DNA from: Haliea sp.
Lineage (GTDB): Bacteria > Pseudomonadota > Gammaproteobacteria > Pseudomonadales > Halieaceae
Length of the DNA: 64,000 bases
NCBI GenBank assembly: GCA_016704305.1
Contig: JADJAL010000015.1
Location: 75,942-139,941, forward strand
Reading direction: 5' to 3'
Shown here: piece by piece, positions 7,888-16,231 of the stretch
How positions within the stretch are numbered: the first letter of the stretch is position 1
How the letters are laid out: every line of letters begins with the position of its first letter
The notes under the pieces: generated by a model
Databases searched by the model: none
Told to the model about the DNA's origin: nothing
What the model saw: only the letters and a program-made list of their open reading frames with translations
Program-made: the position numbers and the translations under genes

Positions 7888-8485
7888 ATGAAATTCAGCC
7901 CCGCCCTGGAAAACCTGATCGATGCGCTGCGCTGCCTGCCGAGCGTAGGCCCGAAGTCCGCGCAGCGCATGACGCTGCACCTGCTGGAGCGCGATCGGGA
8001 AGCGGCTCTGACGCTGGCTGCGGCACTGCGAGAGGCTGTGGAAAAAGTCGGTCACTGCAGCCTCTGTCGCAATTTTACCGAACTCGATATCTGTGAGATC
8101 TGCTGTGATCCGCGGCGCGATAAAACCATCGTGTGTCGTGGAGACGCCGGCGGACGTCCTGGCTATTGAACAGAGTGCCAGTTTTCGCGGCCTGTATTTT
8201 GTGCTGATGGGGCACCTGTCGCCCATCGATGGCATCGGCCCGGCGGAAATCGGCCTGGAAGCGTTTCAACAGCGCGTTATTGACGAAGGCATAGAGGAAG
8301 TGATCCTGGCCACAAATCCCACTGTTGAAGGTGAAGCGACGGCGTATTACCTGACCGACATGCTGTCGCCGGTCGGGGTCCGCGTGTCGAGAATCGCGCA
8401 CGGCGTGCCGCTCGGCGGTGAACTGGAGTATGTCGATGGCTCCACTCTGGCGCATGCCCTGTCCGGGCGGCGGCCGGTGGCCTGA
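7888..8485 (+). CDS. recR: Recombination protein RecR (apparent +1 frameshift)
   Basis: Zinc-finger/Toprim protein that with RecF and RecO loads RecA at gaps. Seen in frame 1: helix-hairpin-helix region LRCLPSVGPKSAQRM and the zinc-finger cysteines CSLCRNFTELDICEICCDP. Seen in frame 2: VVETPADVLAIEQ, YFVLMGHLSPIDGIGP (Toprim) and ATNPTVEGEATAYYL to the end. The switch is at 8131-8137 (ATCGTGTGTCGTGG). Removing one G restores IC-VVETPAD as in E. coli and gives 198 aa, the normal length. Nothing else is damaged, so a sequence error is the likely cause. Confidence 0.92.
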
Positions 8486-8488
8486 GCG

Positions 8489-9634
8489 ATGCGCTGGCAA
8501 CTGATCGAGTCCGACGACGCGCTGCAACAGCTGTTGGCGCAGACCGCCGACTGCGAAGTGGTGATGGTCGACACCGAATTTATGCGTCGCAACACCTTTT
8601 ATCCCGAGGTTGCGCTGGTGCAGTTGTGTTTTGCGTCGGGTGACGCACACCGTGGCATACCGGATAACATGGCCTGGCTGATCGACCCGCTTACCATCAA
8701 CGACCCAACGCCGTTGGCTGCGCTGTTCAGCAACCCGGCGGTGCTGAAGGTCCTGCACTCCGGCAGTGAGGATCTGGAGGTGTTCCAGCGCTGGCTGGGG
8801 GTGTTGCCGCAACCGCTGTTCGACACGCAGCGCGCAGCGGCGCTGCTCAATATTGGCTTTGGGATAGGGTATCGCGCGCTGGTGCAGGATTTCTGCGGCG
8901 TTGATATCCCCAAGGGCGAGACGCGCTCCGACTGGTTGCAGCGACCGCTCACCGAGTCCCAGTGTGAATACGCAGGGCTGGACGTGACCTGGTTGCTGCC
9001 TGTCTGGCGTGAGCTCCATGCACGTTGTGCGCGTGAGAACAAGTTGCCATGGGTGCTGGCGGACGGTCGCGATGCCACGCGCGCGCTGGGAACGGAAAAT
9101 GACGAAGGTTACAAGCGGATCAAGACCGCCTGGAAATTGAATCGCAGGCAGCTTGGTAACCTGGCTGCCGTGTGCCGCTGGCGCGAGGACACCGCCAAGC
9201 GGCGCGACAAACCGCGCGGCTGGATCATCGACGACCCGACCTGCTTTCGCCTGGCGTTGGACGAGCCTGATACATTGGCAGCGCTGGGTAAAATAGACGA
9301 CATTCCGAGCCAGGTAGTGCGCCGCTACGGCGAGGAACTGTTGGCGCTGTTACACGCACAACGCGATGCGAGTGAGCAGGATCTGCCGCAGCCGCTGTCG
9401 CCGCCGCTCAATGCGACGCAGCGCGATCTGGTGAAGTCGTTGAAGTCCCGCGTGCGCGACATCGCAGCCAGCTTGTCGATCGCGCCGGAAGTACTGGTGC
9501 AGAGCAAGGATTACGACCTGTTGTTGCGCGAGGCATCCGGCGAGGCAATCGAGCCGCCGGTGCATTGGTTGGGCTGGCGCGAGCAGACTGTTTTCGCACC
9601 GTTGCGACAGGCCCTTGCTGGACAGAATACGTGA
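8489..9634 (+). CDS. rnd: Ribonuclease D
   Basis: 3'-5' exoribonuclease that trims tRNA and other stable RNA precursors. 381 aa. Seen: DEDD-type exonuclease motif I VDTEFMRR (D28, E30), motif II VLHSGSEDLEV with H and D, LFDTQRAA, motif III YAGLDVTWLLPVW (the DEDDy Tyr and Asp), and an HRDC domain in the C-terminal half (WREDTAKRRDKPRGWIIDD). It starts 3 bp after recR and its stop overlaps a GTG before ycgL, so recR-rnd-ycgL-ycgN look like one operon. Confidence 0.95.
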   Translation: MRWQLIESDDALQQLLAQTADCEVVMVDTEFMRRNTFYPEVALVQLCFASGDAHRGIPDNMAWLIDPLTINDPTPLAALFSNPAVLKVLHSGSEDLEVFQRWLGVLPQPLFDTQRAAALLNIGFGIGYRALVQDFCGVDIPKGETRSDWLQRPLTESQCEYAGLDVTWLLPVWRELHARCARENKLPWVLADGRDATRALGTENDEGYKRIKTAWKLNRRQLGNLAAVCRWREDTAKRRDKPRGWIIDDPTCFRLALDEPDTLAALGKIDDIPSQVVRRYGEELLALLHAQRDASEQDLPQPLSPPLNATQRDLVKSLKSRVRDIAASLSIAPEVLVQSKDYDLLLREASGEAIEPPVHWLGWREQTVFAPLRQALAGQNT

Positions 9635-9636
9635 GC

Positions 9637-9903
9637 ATGCTCTGCCAGGTATTTCGAAGTTCGCGCCAGCAGGAAATGTACCTGTACGTGGAAAAATCCC
9701 GCGGCTTGGATGCGGTGCCGGACGAATTGTTGGCCCGATTTGGTACGCCAACCCCGGTGATGGTGTTGTTACTCACGCCCGAACGCAGTCTGGCCAGGGC
9801 CGAATCCAGCGCCGTGCTTGCCAGTATCGAGCAGCAGGGTTTCTACCTGCAGATGCCACCGACACCGTCGCAATTACTGCAGCGGGAGCGTGGCAATGCA
9901 TGA
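9637..9903 (+). CDS. ycgL: YcgL domain protein
   Basis: An 88-aa protein of the YcgL family (unknown function, conserved in gammaproteobacteria). Seen: MLCQVFRSSRQQEMYLYVEKS, then the family tail QGFYLQMPPTPSQLL. ATG 9637 fits the homologous start; GTG 9631, which overlaps the rnd stop, is an equally possible start two codons earlier. Located between rnd and ycgN, as in many gammaproteobacteria. Confidence 0.9.
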   Translation: MLCQVFRSSRQQEMYLYVEKSRGLDAVPDELLARFGTPTPVMVLLLTPERSLARAESSAVLASIEQQGFYLQMPPTPSQLLQRERGNA

Positions 9904-10399
9904 CGCGGGAATAAACGACGCAGGATTGGCTGGCGCTGGCGTGGGCCAGTGGTGGCACGAGAAAACACTGGATGAACTGAGTGCGAGTGAATGGGACGCG
10001 TTGTGCGACGGCTGTGCCAAATGTTGCCTGCACAAATTCGAGGATGCGGATAGCGGTGAAGTGTATTACACCGCGGTACACTGTCGTTATCTCAACGCGC
10101 AGACGTGTCGCTGCACGGATTTCGCCCATCGCTCGATGCTCGCGCCCGATTGCCTGGACCTGCGCACCGCCGATTGGGCGAGTATTGATTGGCTGCCAGG
10201 CACCTGCGCCTATCGGCTGCGCGCGCAGGGCAAGCCGCTGCCGCAATGGCACCCGCTGGTCAGCGGCAGCAGGGAGTCGGTGCACGTTGCGGGGATGTCA
10301 GTTCGCGGTCGCTCTATATCCGAAGAGTACGTACACCCGGACGGCATCGAAGAACATATTGTGCACTGGGTAGATCAGGAGAATCCTCATGCTAACTGA
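9896..10399 (+). CDS. ycgN: YcgN family cysteine cluster protein (UPF0260)
   Basis: 167 aa. Seen: the family cysteine pattern LCDGCAKCCLHKFEDADSG, then ARCxY-like CRYLNAQTCRCTDFAHR and PDCLDL...LPGTCAYRL, which may form a metal-binding site (YkgJ/zinc-iron chelating domain family). The ATG overlaps ycgL by 8 bp. Function is unknown; the conserved pairing with ycgL and rnd hints at a role in RNA or cell-division homeostasis, which is inference only. Confidence 0.92.
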   Translation: MHDAGINDAGLAGAGVGQWWHEKTLDELSASEWDALCDGCAKCCLHKFEDADSGEVYYTAVHCRYLNAQTCRCTDFAHRSMLAPDCLDLRTADWASIDWLPGTCAYRLRAQGKPLPQWHPLVSGSRESVHVAGMSVRGRSISEEYVHPDGIEEHIVHWVDQENPHAN

Positions 10400-10775
10400 C
10401 AATGCCTATCTCACCGCCATCTATATTTATGTCGGCGCGGCGATTGTGCTGCTGCTGTATCTCGCCTGGTGGCTCGGTCGGCACTGGCGCCCCGGCTGGG
10501 TCACGTTGGTGGTGCTGGTGCTGGCGGCGCTGTTGCTGACACCCGCCTACCCGAAATCAGGCGTCAGCACGATGGCACCTGCGCTCATTGTGGCGGCTTT
10601 CCAGATTGCGACGCAGGGCGTAGACGCGGCCAACCATGCGTTGCGTCCATTGATCTTTATGTCAGGGTTGGCGATTGTTTTTGCGTTGCTGCTTAACGTG
10701 ACACTGTTCCGCCGCCGCCGGGTGCGCAAGCCACCGCCGGCCAAGCCGGCGAGGCCGGTCGTGCGGCGAGCTTGA
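10389..10775 (+). CDS. Small inner-membrane protein of unknown function
   Basis: 128 aa, overlapping ycgN by 11 bp and so likely co-translated. Three hydrophobic segments are visible: about 10-30 (YVGAAIVLLLYLAWWL), 37-53 (WVTLVVLVLAALLLTP) and 92-107 (FMSGLAIVFALLLNVTLF). A basic, Pro-rich cytoplasmic tail with RRRR ends the protein. I do not recognise a named family. It could be an accessory of the ycgL/ycgN operon. Confidence 0.75.
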   Translation: MLTDNAYLTAIYIYVGAAIVLLLYLAWWLGRHWRPGWVTLVVLVLAALLLTPAYPKSGVSTMAPALIVAAFQIATQGVDAANHALRPLIFMSGLAIVFALLLNVTLFRRRRVRKPPPAKPARPVVRRA

Positions 10776-10889
10776 TGCTCGTGCTGGCGACCGGTCGTGC
10801 TGCGCGCCCAACAGCCGCGCAGTATTGATCTGCCTGCCGCCAATCTGTACCCTGTTTTCCTTTTAGCCGACAACTGAGTGAATTCCACT

Positions 10890-11735
10890 ATGAAATTTCA
10901 AGGCACCGAACGCTATGTCGCCACAGACGATTTACGGATGGCGGTCAACGCCGCAGTGGCGCTGGAGCGCCCGCTGCTGATCAAGGGCGAGCCTGGTACC
11001 GGTAAAACCATGTTGGCCGAGGAAGTGGCGCTCGGGCTGGGCAAGCGCCTGATCCAGTGGCACATCAAATCGACCACCAAGGCGCAGCAGGGTCTGTATG
11101 AATACGACGCGGTGTCGCGGCTGCGGGACTCGCAACTCGGCGATGAAAAGGTCCACGATATCGCCAATTACATCAAGCGCGGCAAACTGTGGGAGGCTTT
11201 CGCTTCCGACGAGCAGGTGGTGCTGCTGATCGACGAGGTCGACAAGGCCGACATCGAGTTTCCCAACGATTTGCTGGTCGAGCTCGATCGCATGGAGTTC
11301 TTTGTCTACGAGACGGGCGAGACGATCAAAGCCAAGAAACGACCAATTATCATCATCACCAGCAACAACGAGAAAGAGCTGCCCGACGCTTTCCTGCGGC
11401 GCTGCTTCTTCCACTTCATCAATTTCCCCGATCGCAACACGATGCGCGAGATTGTCGATGTTCACTATCCCAACATCGCCAATGAACTGGTGGCGGAAGC
11501 GATGGAAGTGTTCTTCGACGTGCGCTCGATTCCCGGCCTGAAGAAGAAACCGTCTACTTCGGAATTGATCGACTGGCTGAAGTTGTTGATGGCGGATGAT
11601 ATACCCGACGCGATTCTGAAGAACCGCGACCCGAGCAAGGCAATTCCACCGTTGTACGGCGCGTTGCTGAAGAATGAGCAGGACGTACACCTGCTGGAGC
11701 GCCTGGCGTTCATGCACCGCAGAGAAAAGCGGTAG
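10890..11735 (+). CDS. MoxR-family AAA+ ATPase
   Basis: 281 aa from ATG 10890, the start that matches the family opening MKFQGTERYVATDDL; a GTG four codons earlier is possible. Seen: Walker A GEPGTGKT (33-40), Walker B VVLLIDEVDKAD, sensor 1 IIITSNNEKELPDAFLRRC with the Arg finger. MoxR ATPases act as chaperones that, with a von Willebrand factor A partner, assemble or insert metal centres into enzyme complexes. The CoxE-like VWA partner is the next gene, 32 bp downstream. The client complex is not in the window. Confidence 0.93.
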   Translation: MKFQGTERYVATDDLRMAVNAAVALERPLLIKGEPGTGKTMLAEEVALGLGKRLIQWHIKSTTKAQQGLYEYDAVSRLRDSQLGDEKVHDIANYIKRGKLWEAFASDEQVVLLIDEVDKADIEFPNDLLVELDRMEFFVYETGETIKAKKRPIIIITSNNEKELPDAFLRRCFFHFINFPDRNTMREIVDVHYPNIANELVAEAMEVFFDVRSIPGLKKKPSTSELIDWLKLLMADDIPDAILKNRDPSKAIPPLYGALLKNEQDVHLLERLAFMHRREKR

Positions 11736-11767
11736 CGGTCTAATCAGGCAAGCGTTCTGGAGCTGAC

Positions 11768-12943
11768 ATGCTGATTAATTTTTTCCATGGACTCAAAGAC
11801 GCCGGCGTGCCGGTGACGACGCGCGAGTTGCTGGATCTGCTCGAAGGGCTGAAAAAGCACGTCGTGTTCGCGGATATTGACGAGTTCTATTATTTCAGCC
11901 GCACCTGCATGGTCAAGGACGAGAAGTATTTCGACAGGTTTGACCGTGCGTTCAGTTTGCACTTCAAGGAGCTGGAAGCGCTGGATGACATTATCGAAGC
12001 GCTGATTCCCGACGATTGGCTGCGCTCGGAATTCCTCAAGAACCTCACCGATGAAGAAAAAGCCAAGATCGAGTCGCTCGGGGGCCTAGAAAAGCTGATC
12101 GAGGAATTCAAGAAGCGTCTGGAGGAACAAAAGAAGCGGCACGAAGGCGGCAACAAATGGATTGGTACCGGCGGTACCTCGCCCTTCGGGCAGGAGGGTT
12201 TTCACCCGGAAGGCATACGTGTCGGGCCCAACGGCCGGAACAAAAAAGCTGTCAAAGTCTGGGACAAGCGCGAATACAAGAACCTTGATGACAACGTGCA
12301 ACTTGGCACTCGCAATATCAAGATTGCGATGCGCCGGTTGCGCAAGTTTGCCCGCACCGGTGCCGCCGATGAGCTGGACCTGGACGATACGATCAGTTCC
12401 ACCGCGCGCAACGCCGGTCTGCTGGACATCAAGATGGTGCCGGAGCGGCACAATGCGGTGAAGGTGTTGTTGTTTCTGGATGTGGGCGGTTCGATGGACC
12501 CGCATGTCAAGGTCTGCGAGGAGTTGTTTTCCGCGGCGCGCAGTGAGTTCAAGCATCTGAAGAGTTTTTACTTCCACAATTTCCTCTACGAGAGCGTGTG
12601 GAGCAACAATATCCGCCGCCACAATGAGCGCACGCAGCTGCTCGATATCCTGCACAAGTACAGCCACGACTATAAAGTCGTGTTTGTGGGCGACGCGTCG
12701 ATGTCGCCGTATGAAATCGTGCAGCCGGGCGGCTCGGTGGAGCATTGGAACGAGGAATCCGGCGAGATGTGGATGCGCCGTGTACGGGATGTCTACGATA
12801 AGGTGATCTGGCTGAATCCGGTGCCGGAGGAAGATTGGCAGTACACGCAATCGGTGGCGATCACGCACCAGCTGATGGAGGGCCATATGTACCCACTTAC
12901 GCTGCGCGGCATGGAAGAGGGCATGGCCTACCTTTCCAAATAG
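11768..12943 (+). CDS. VWA domain-containing CoxE-like protein
   Basis: 391 aa. The N-terminal half is the helical region typical of this family (MLINFFHGLKDAGVPVTTRELLDLLEGL, then charged coiled-coil-like KLIEEFKKRLEEQKKR). The C-terminal half holds a degenerate MIDAS: LFLDVGGSMDPH, which has Gly where the classical motif DxSxS has Ser. CoxE-type proteins work with a MoxR ATPase in maturation of metalloenzymes such as CO dehydrogenase. A GGAG site precedes the start. The 3' end overlaps the convergent rRNA methyltransferase gene by 16 bp. Confidence 0.92.
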   Translation: MLINFFHGLKDAGVPVTTRELLDLLEGLKKHVVFADIDEFYYFSRTCMVKDEKYFDRFDRAFSLHFKELEALDDIIEALIPDDWLRSEFLKNLTDEEKAKIESLGGLEKLIEEFKKRLEEQKKRHEGGNKWIGTGGTSPFGQEGFHPEGIRVGPNGRNKKAVKVWDKREYKNLDDNVQLGTRNIKIAMRRLRKFARTGAADELDLDDTISSTARNAGLLDIKMVPERHNAVKVLLFLDVGGSMDPHVKVCEELFSAARSEFKHLKSFYFHNFLYESVWSNNIRRHNERTQLLDILHKYSHDYKVVFVGDASMSPYEIVQPGGSVEHWNEESGEMWMRRVRDVYDKVIWLNPVPEEDWQYTQSVAITHQLMEGHMYPLTLRGMEEGMAYLSK

Positions 12944-13704
12944 GTGGCGTAGGCGATCAGGCTTGCAGTGACGGCGACGTTCAGCGACTCCACGCCGTTG
13001 CGCATCGGGATCGACAGACGTAAATCGGCGAGTGCGCCGACCGCCGCACTCACGCCTTCGGTTTCATTTCCCAACACGTAAATGCAGAAGTTTTGTTCCC
13101 TGTGCCCAAACAGAGAGTGTGTCGCCTGCGCCTCCAGCGCACACACCTGCGCGCCGTGTTCCTGGCAGCGTTTCAGCGCCTCCGGCAGGCTGGCGCACAG
13201 CAGCAGTGGCGCCCGGTACAACGTGCCTGCGCTGGCCTTTATCACCAGCGGACCCAGGGCCGCCGTACCTTTGCGTGGCAGCAGTATGCCGTCGATGGCG
13301 CCGGCTGCCGCCGAGCGGATGATCATGCCCAGGTTTTGCGGATTGGTGATGCCATCGAGAGCCAGTAGTCGACGCGGTTGCGCCGCGGGCTCAGCGAGGA
13401 AATCATCGAGCTGGCGAAACGAGGGACACAGCACATCCACGGCTACGCCCTGGTCCTGCTTGCCATTTTTGGAGATACGCGCCAGTTCCCCACGGCTGTG
13501 GATTTTGATGGGAACACCCAAGCGCTTGGCGCTCTTTATGATCTCGCCGACGATACCGCCTTCCCGATTATTCTCGGCCAAGTGCAGGGCATGGCAGACC
13601 AGTGTTTCATTCTGCAGCGTTTCCAACACGGGATTGCGGCCGTAGACCGTCAACACGCGATCGAAGAATGCTCGCTTTTCGGTGTAGTCAGACGAGTCGG
13701 ACAT
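12928..13704 (-). CDS. SpoU/TrmH family RNA 2'-O-methyltransferase (RlmB-like)
   Basis: 258 aa. Seen: N-terminal VYGRNPVLETL (substrate-binding L30e-like domain opening), DQGVAVDV, LDGITNPQNLGMIIRSA (motif 1 with the catalytic Asn/Arg), VLGNETEGVS (motif 2) and LSIPMRNGVESLNVAVTASL (motif 3, knot). The trefoil-knot SAM-binding fold is complete. Sequence resembles RlmB, which makes Gm2251 in 23S rRNA, but other TrmH-type enzymes look similar, so I leave the symbol blank. It stands alone, convergent with the VWA gene. Confidence 0.88.
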   Translation of the reverse strand: MSDSSDYTEKRAFFDRVLTVYGRNPVLETLQNETLVCHALHLAENNREGGIVGEIIKSAKRLGVPIKIHSRGELARISKNGKQDQGVAVDVLCPSFRQLDDFLAEPAAQPRRLLALDGITNPQNLGMIIRSAAAGAIDGILLPRKGTAALGPLVIKASAGTLYRAPLLLCASLPEALKRCQEHGAQVCALEAQATHSLFGHREQNFCIYVLGNETEGVSAAVGALADLRLSIPMRNGVESLNVAVTASLIAYATYLER

Positions 13705-13757
13705 GGGAAGCTATCGGTGTAGGGTAAATAGGCGGTCGCAGATAGCGGCACGCAGGC

Positions 13758-14663
13758 TCACGTAACAGTGTCGCGACCACTCGCCAGCGCGGTGACACGA
13801 TCCGCCGATTCCTTCATTCGCGCCGCAATCTCCTCTACCTGCGCCCCGGTAATCGCCTTGTCCAAAGAGCCGGCGACGAAGCACATCACGGGCAGTTCCT
13901 TGAAGGCGAATACGGGCACAGTGATGGTGCTGACTTCGTAGCGCGCCTTGGGATCAATGCGGTCGAGGTGGTAGTGCTCATCGCATAAATCGTGTTGATA
14001 TCGGTTGGCCGCCTCGTCCAGCTCCGGCAGGCTCCAGGAATTGTGGATGCGCGTCAATTCGGCGCGCAGCGCCACTTCTGTCTGGGTTTTCAGGCTGACT
14101 TCATAGCCACGCGCGCGGATCGCAATCAGCGACACGCGCAGTTTCTGGTCCAGCTTTTCGTTGTAACCGCCTCGCGACTCGTGTGCTCGCGTGAGCCAGG
14201 CTTCCAGGTATTTGGCGTCGGAAAAAGCAGTAAAACACGCGGCTACCGGGGCTGTATTGGGCAGGCGCAAACCCAGTTGGAAGGAGTCGATCAGCGGCGT
14301 GGCGCGGCCGTACAGCGCCAGCAGTACCTGATGTAACTTGGAGCGCCCGGTCACGGCAAAGCCGATCCCCAGATCAGTCTGCAGACGCTCCAACTCCGGT
14401 CGTGCGTATTCGAGAACGGGAAACTGCGCGAAAGCCGCATTGCCAGCGGCGATAATGGACGGACCTAGGCGATAGGCCTTGGTCTTGGGGTGCTGCACCA
14501 GAAAACCGTAGTTCGCCATCGTGGTAAGGATCGCGTGACAGGTAGCCTTGTTAAGATTCAGCCTGCGGGTCATTTCAGTAAGCCCGAAAGCCTGCTGTGG
14601 ATTCGCCATCAACAAATCGAGGATGGCCAGTGCTCGCGCGGTGGGTTGGGAAAAAAGTGCCAC
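13758..14663 (-). CDS. IclR-family transcriptional regulator
   Basis: 301 aa from GTG 14663, with TGGAG 7 bases upstream. Seen: N-terminal winged helix-turn-helix (ARALAILDLLMANPQQAFGLTEMTRRLNLNKATCHAILTTM) followed by the IclR ligand-binding domain (YRLGPSIIAAGNAA, GIGFAVTGRSKLHQVLL, and a C-terminal TITVPVFAF). Members control catabolic genes in response to small aromatic or organic acids. No target operon lies beside it: the neighbours are an rRNA methyltransferase and a glutaredoxin-like gene. Confidence 0.92.
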   Translation of the reverse strand: MALFSQPTARALAILDLLMANPQQAFGLTEMTRRLNLNKATCHAILTTMANYGFLVQHPKTKAYRLGPSIIAAGNAAFAQFPVLEYARPELERLQTDLGIGFAVTGRSKLHQVLLALYGRATPLIDSFQLGLRLPNTAPVAACFTAFSDAKYLEAWLTRAHESRGGYNEKLDQKLRVSLIAIRARGYEVSLKTQTEVALRAELTRIHNSWSLPELDEAANRYQHDLCDEHYHLDRIDPKARYEVSTITVPVFAFKELPVMCFVAGSLDKAITGAQVEEIAARMKESADRVTALASGRDTVT

Positions 14664-14857
14664 TGTGATACTCCAGGGGTCTCGTTAAGCTCGCTCTAGC
14701 CCGAGGGTGCTGCTGCGGTATATAGTTTATATTGTTGTACTTGGCCGCGCATCTTACCGCCTGCCGGTACCGTTATTCAAGTTTTACTGTCGCAGCCTTT
14801 ACCACGCGCTGTACCTCAGGCTGAGGACAGCGAATCGGTGGATGCCGTGGAGATCAT

Positions 14858-15097
14858 GTGAAGATATTCAGGCTTTACGGCACCAGCGCTTGCCATCTGT
14901 GCGAGACGGCAGCCGGCATGGTGACTGAGCAAATAGCAGCCGCTCAGGGAGCGGACTTCGAGGAGGTGGATATCAGTGAATCGGAGGTGCTGTTTGAAAG
15001 TTATAGCCTGCGAATCCCGGTGTTGCAGCATCCTGACAACCGCGAACTGAGCTGGCCTTTTACGCCGTCACAACTACAGGCATTCCTGTCATCCTGA
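14858..15097 (+). CDS. Glutaredoxin-like protein (DUF836 type)
   Basis: 79 aa, GTG start. Seen: the thioredoxin-fold opening FRLYGTSACHLCETA with the CxxC pair (CHLC), VDISESEVLFESYSLRIPVLQ with the cis-Pro loop (IPV), and a short C-terminal helix. This is the compact DUF836 form, probably a cytoplasmic thiol-disulfide protein; partner unknown. It is convergent with the universal stress protein gene. Confidence 0.85.
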   Translation: MKIFRLYGTSACHLCETAAGMVTEQIAAAQGADFEEVDISESEVLFESYSLRIPVLQHPDNRELSWPFTPSQLQAFLSS

Positions 15098-15115
15098 CGG
15101 CTGCGTGTTTAGGTG

Positions 15116-15550
15116 CTATTTCCCTACTCGTACGGCAAGCACGTCACACGTGGCGCCGTGCATGACGCCGTTTGCAGTGGAACCCATCAGCAGCGCCAGA
15201 CCGTGGCGGCCGTGACTGCCGACGACGATCAAGTCCGCCCCGAGTTCCTTGGCGGTGCCGTGTATTTCGACTTCCGGTTTGCCCAGCACGATGTATTGGT
15301 GTTGTTCGTCGATATTATTGCGCTCGGCGAAACGGCGCATCTGCTGTGTGGCTTGTTGGTGAATTTCTTCCTGAATGCCTGAGAAATCCATGGGAATATC
15401 GCCGCCATAGGCAAAGCTGAGCGGTTCGATCACATGGATGAGGTGCAACTGGGCACCATTGGCGTCAGCGAGCGCACGGGCGCGCTGCACCACGGGCGTG
15501 GAATCCTCGCTTAGATCAATAGCGACCAGAATTTTGGTGTATTGGGACAT
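15116..15550 (-). CDS. Universal stress protein, UspA family
   Basis: 144 aa from the second of two adjacent ATGs (15550), which sits 7 bases after GGAG and gives the usual opening MSQYTKILVAIDLS. Seen: the ATP-binding signature GSHGRHGLALLMGSTA (G-2x-G-9x-G-S) and the terminal beta strand CDVLAVRV. USPs of this type bind ATP and accumulate under stress. Stands alone between a convergent glutaredoxin-like gene and a divergent hypothetical gene. Confidence 0.93.
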   Translation of the reverse strand: MSQYTKILVAIDLSEDSTPVVQRARALADANGAQLHLIHVIEPLSFAYGGDIPMDFSGIQEEIHQQATQQMRRFAERNNIDEQHQYIVLGKPEVEIHGTAKELGADLIVVGSHGRHGLALLMGSTANGVMHGATCDVLAVRVGK

Positions 15551-15670
15551 CATTGCACTCCAGCTCGTAAACTCAGGCTTCATTTATAGCATAGAATGTC
15601 TGTCAGGCAACCGGTCGGGGCGTGGGTTGTTGTAAAGAAGCCTTTTGGTTGATCTGAATCAGGTGAATGG

Positions 15671-16117
15671 ATGCTCACTTTCCTGCTTATTGTTTTTGTG
15701 CTCGCGTTAGCGCTTGCGCCATTGCTGCACTTCCTTCCCTCCAGGCGACAGCGAAAACTGGCTCGCCTGCGTGAGTATGCCGCTGTCCACGGTTTGTTTG
15801 TAGAATTTCGCCAGGTCCCGGACGCTGGGGAGGGTACAAGACCGGTACGGGATCTCATCTACTATGGCAAGCGATTTCCAACCAGTCGCATCCGCACGGT
15901 AGAGTCCGCCGCGTGGATAAAGCCACAGACGGGCTGGCGCAGCGCGGGACTGCGACGTCCACTGCCCGCGCCAGTGGCGGAATTGGCCGTCGCTGTCATT
16001 GCCGCCAGCGTCGATCAATTCAGTTGTGGCGTGTACTGGACAGAGGACGCAGAAGAGGAGGGTGTGGAGCAAATTCGGCAATGCCTGGAGCGCTGGTGCG
16101 AGCTGTTGATGCAGTGA
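15671..16117 (+). CDS. Conserved membrane-anchored protein of unknown function
   Basis: 148 aa. One N-terminal membrane segment (LTFLLIVFVLALALAPLLHFL) is followed by a basic SRRQRKLARLREYAA region and a soluble domain with no motif I recognise; the end is acidic (WTEDAEEEGVEQIRQCLERW). The topology suggests an inner-membrane anchor with a cytoplasmic domain. AGGTGA precedes the ATG. It lies upstream of topA, 115 bp away, and may share its transcript. Confidence 0.7.
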   Translation: MLTFLLIVFVLALALAPLLHFLPSRRQRKLARLREYAAVHGLFVEFRQVPDAGEGTRPVRDLIYYGKRFPTSRIRTVESAAWIKPQTGWRSAGLRRPLPAPVAELAVAVIAASVDQFSCGVYWTEDAEEEGVEQIRQCLERWCELLMQ

Positions 16118-16231
16118 CGGTTGGCTTTTTCTCTTGACCCAAACGCCGTAGCGACTTATATATGCCCCCTTTTTGCGCCGCTAGGCTGCGCAATTCTCGG
16201 ACTTTTGGACGTAAGTGTAAGCAAGGAGTGT

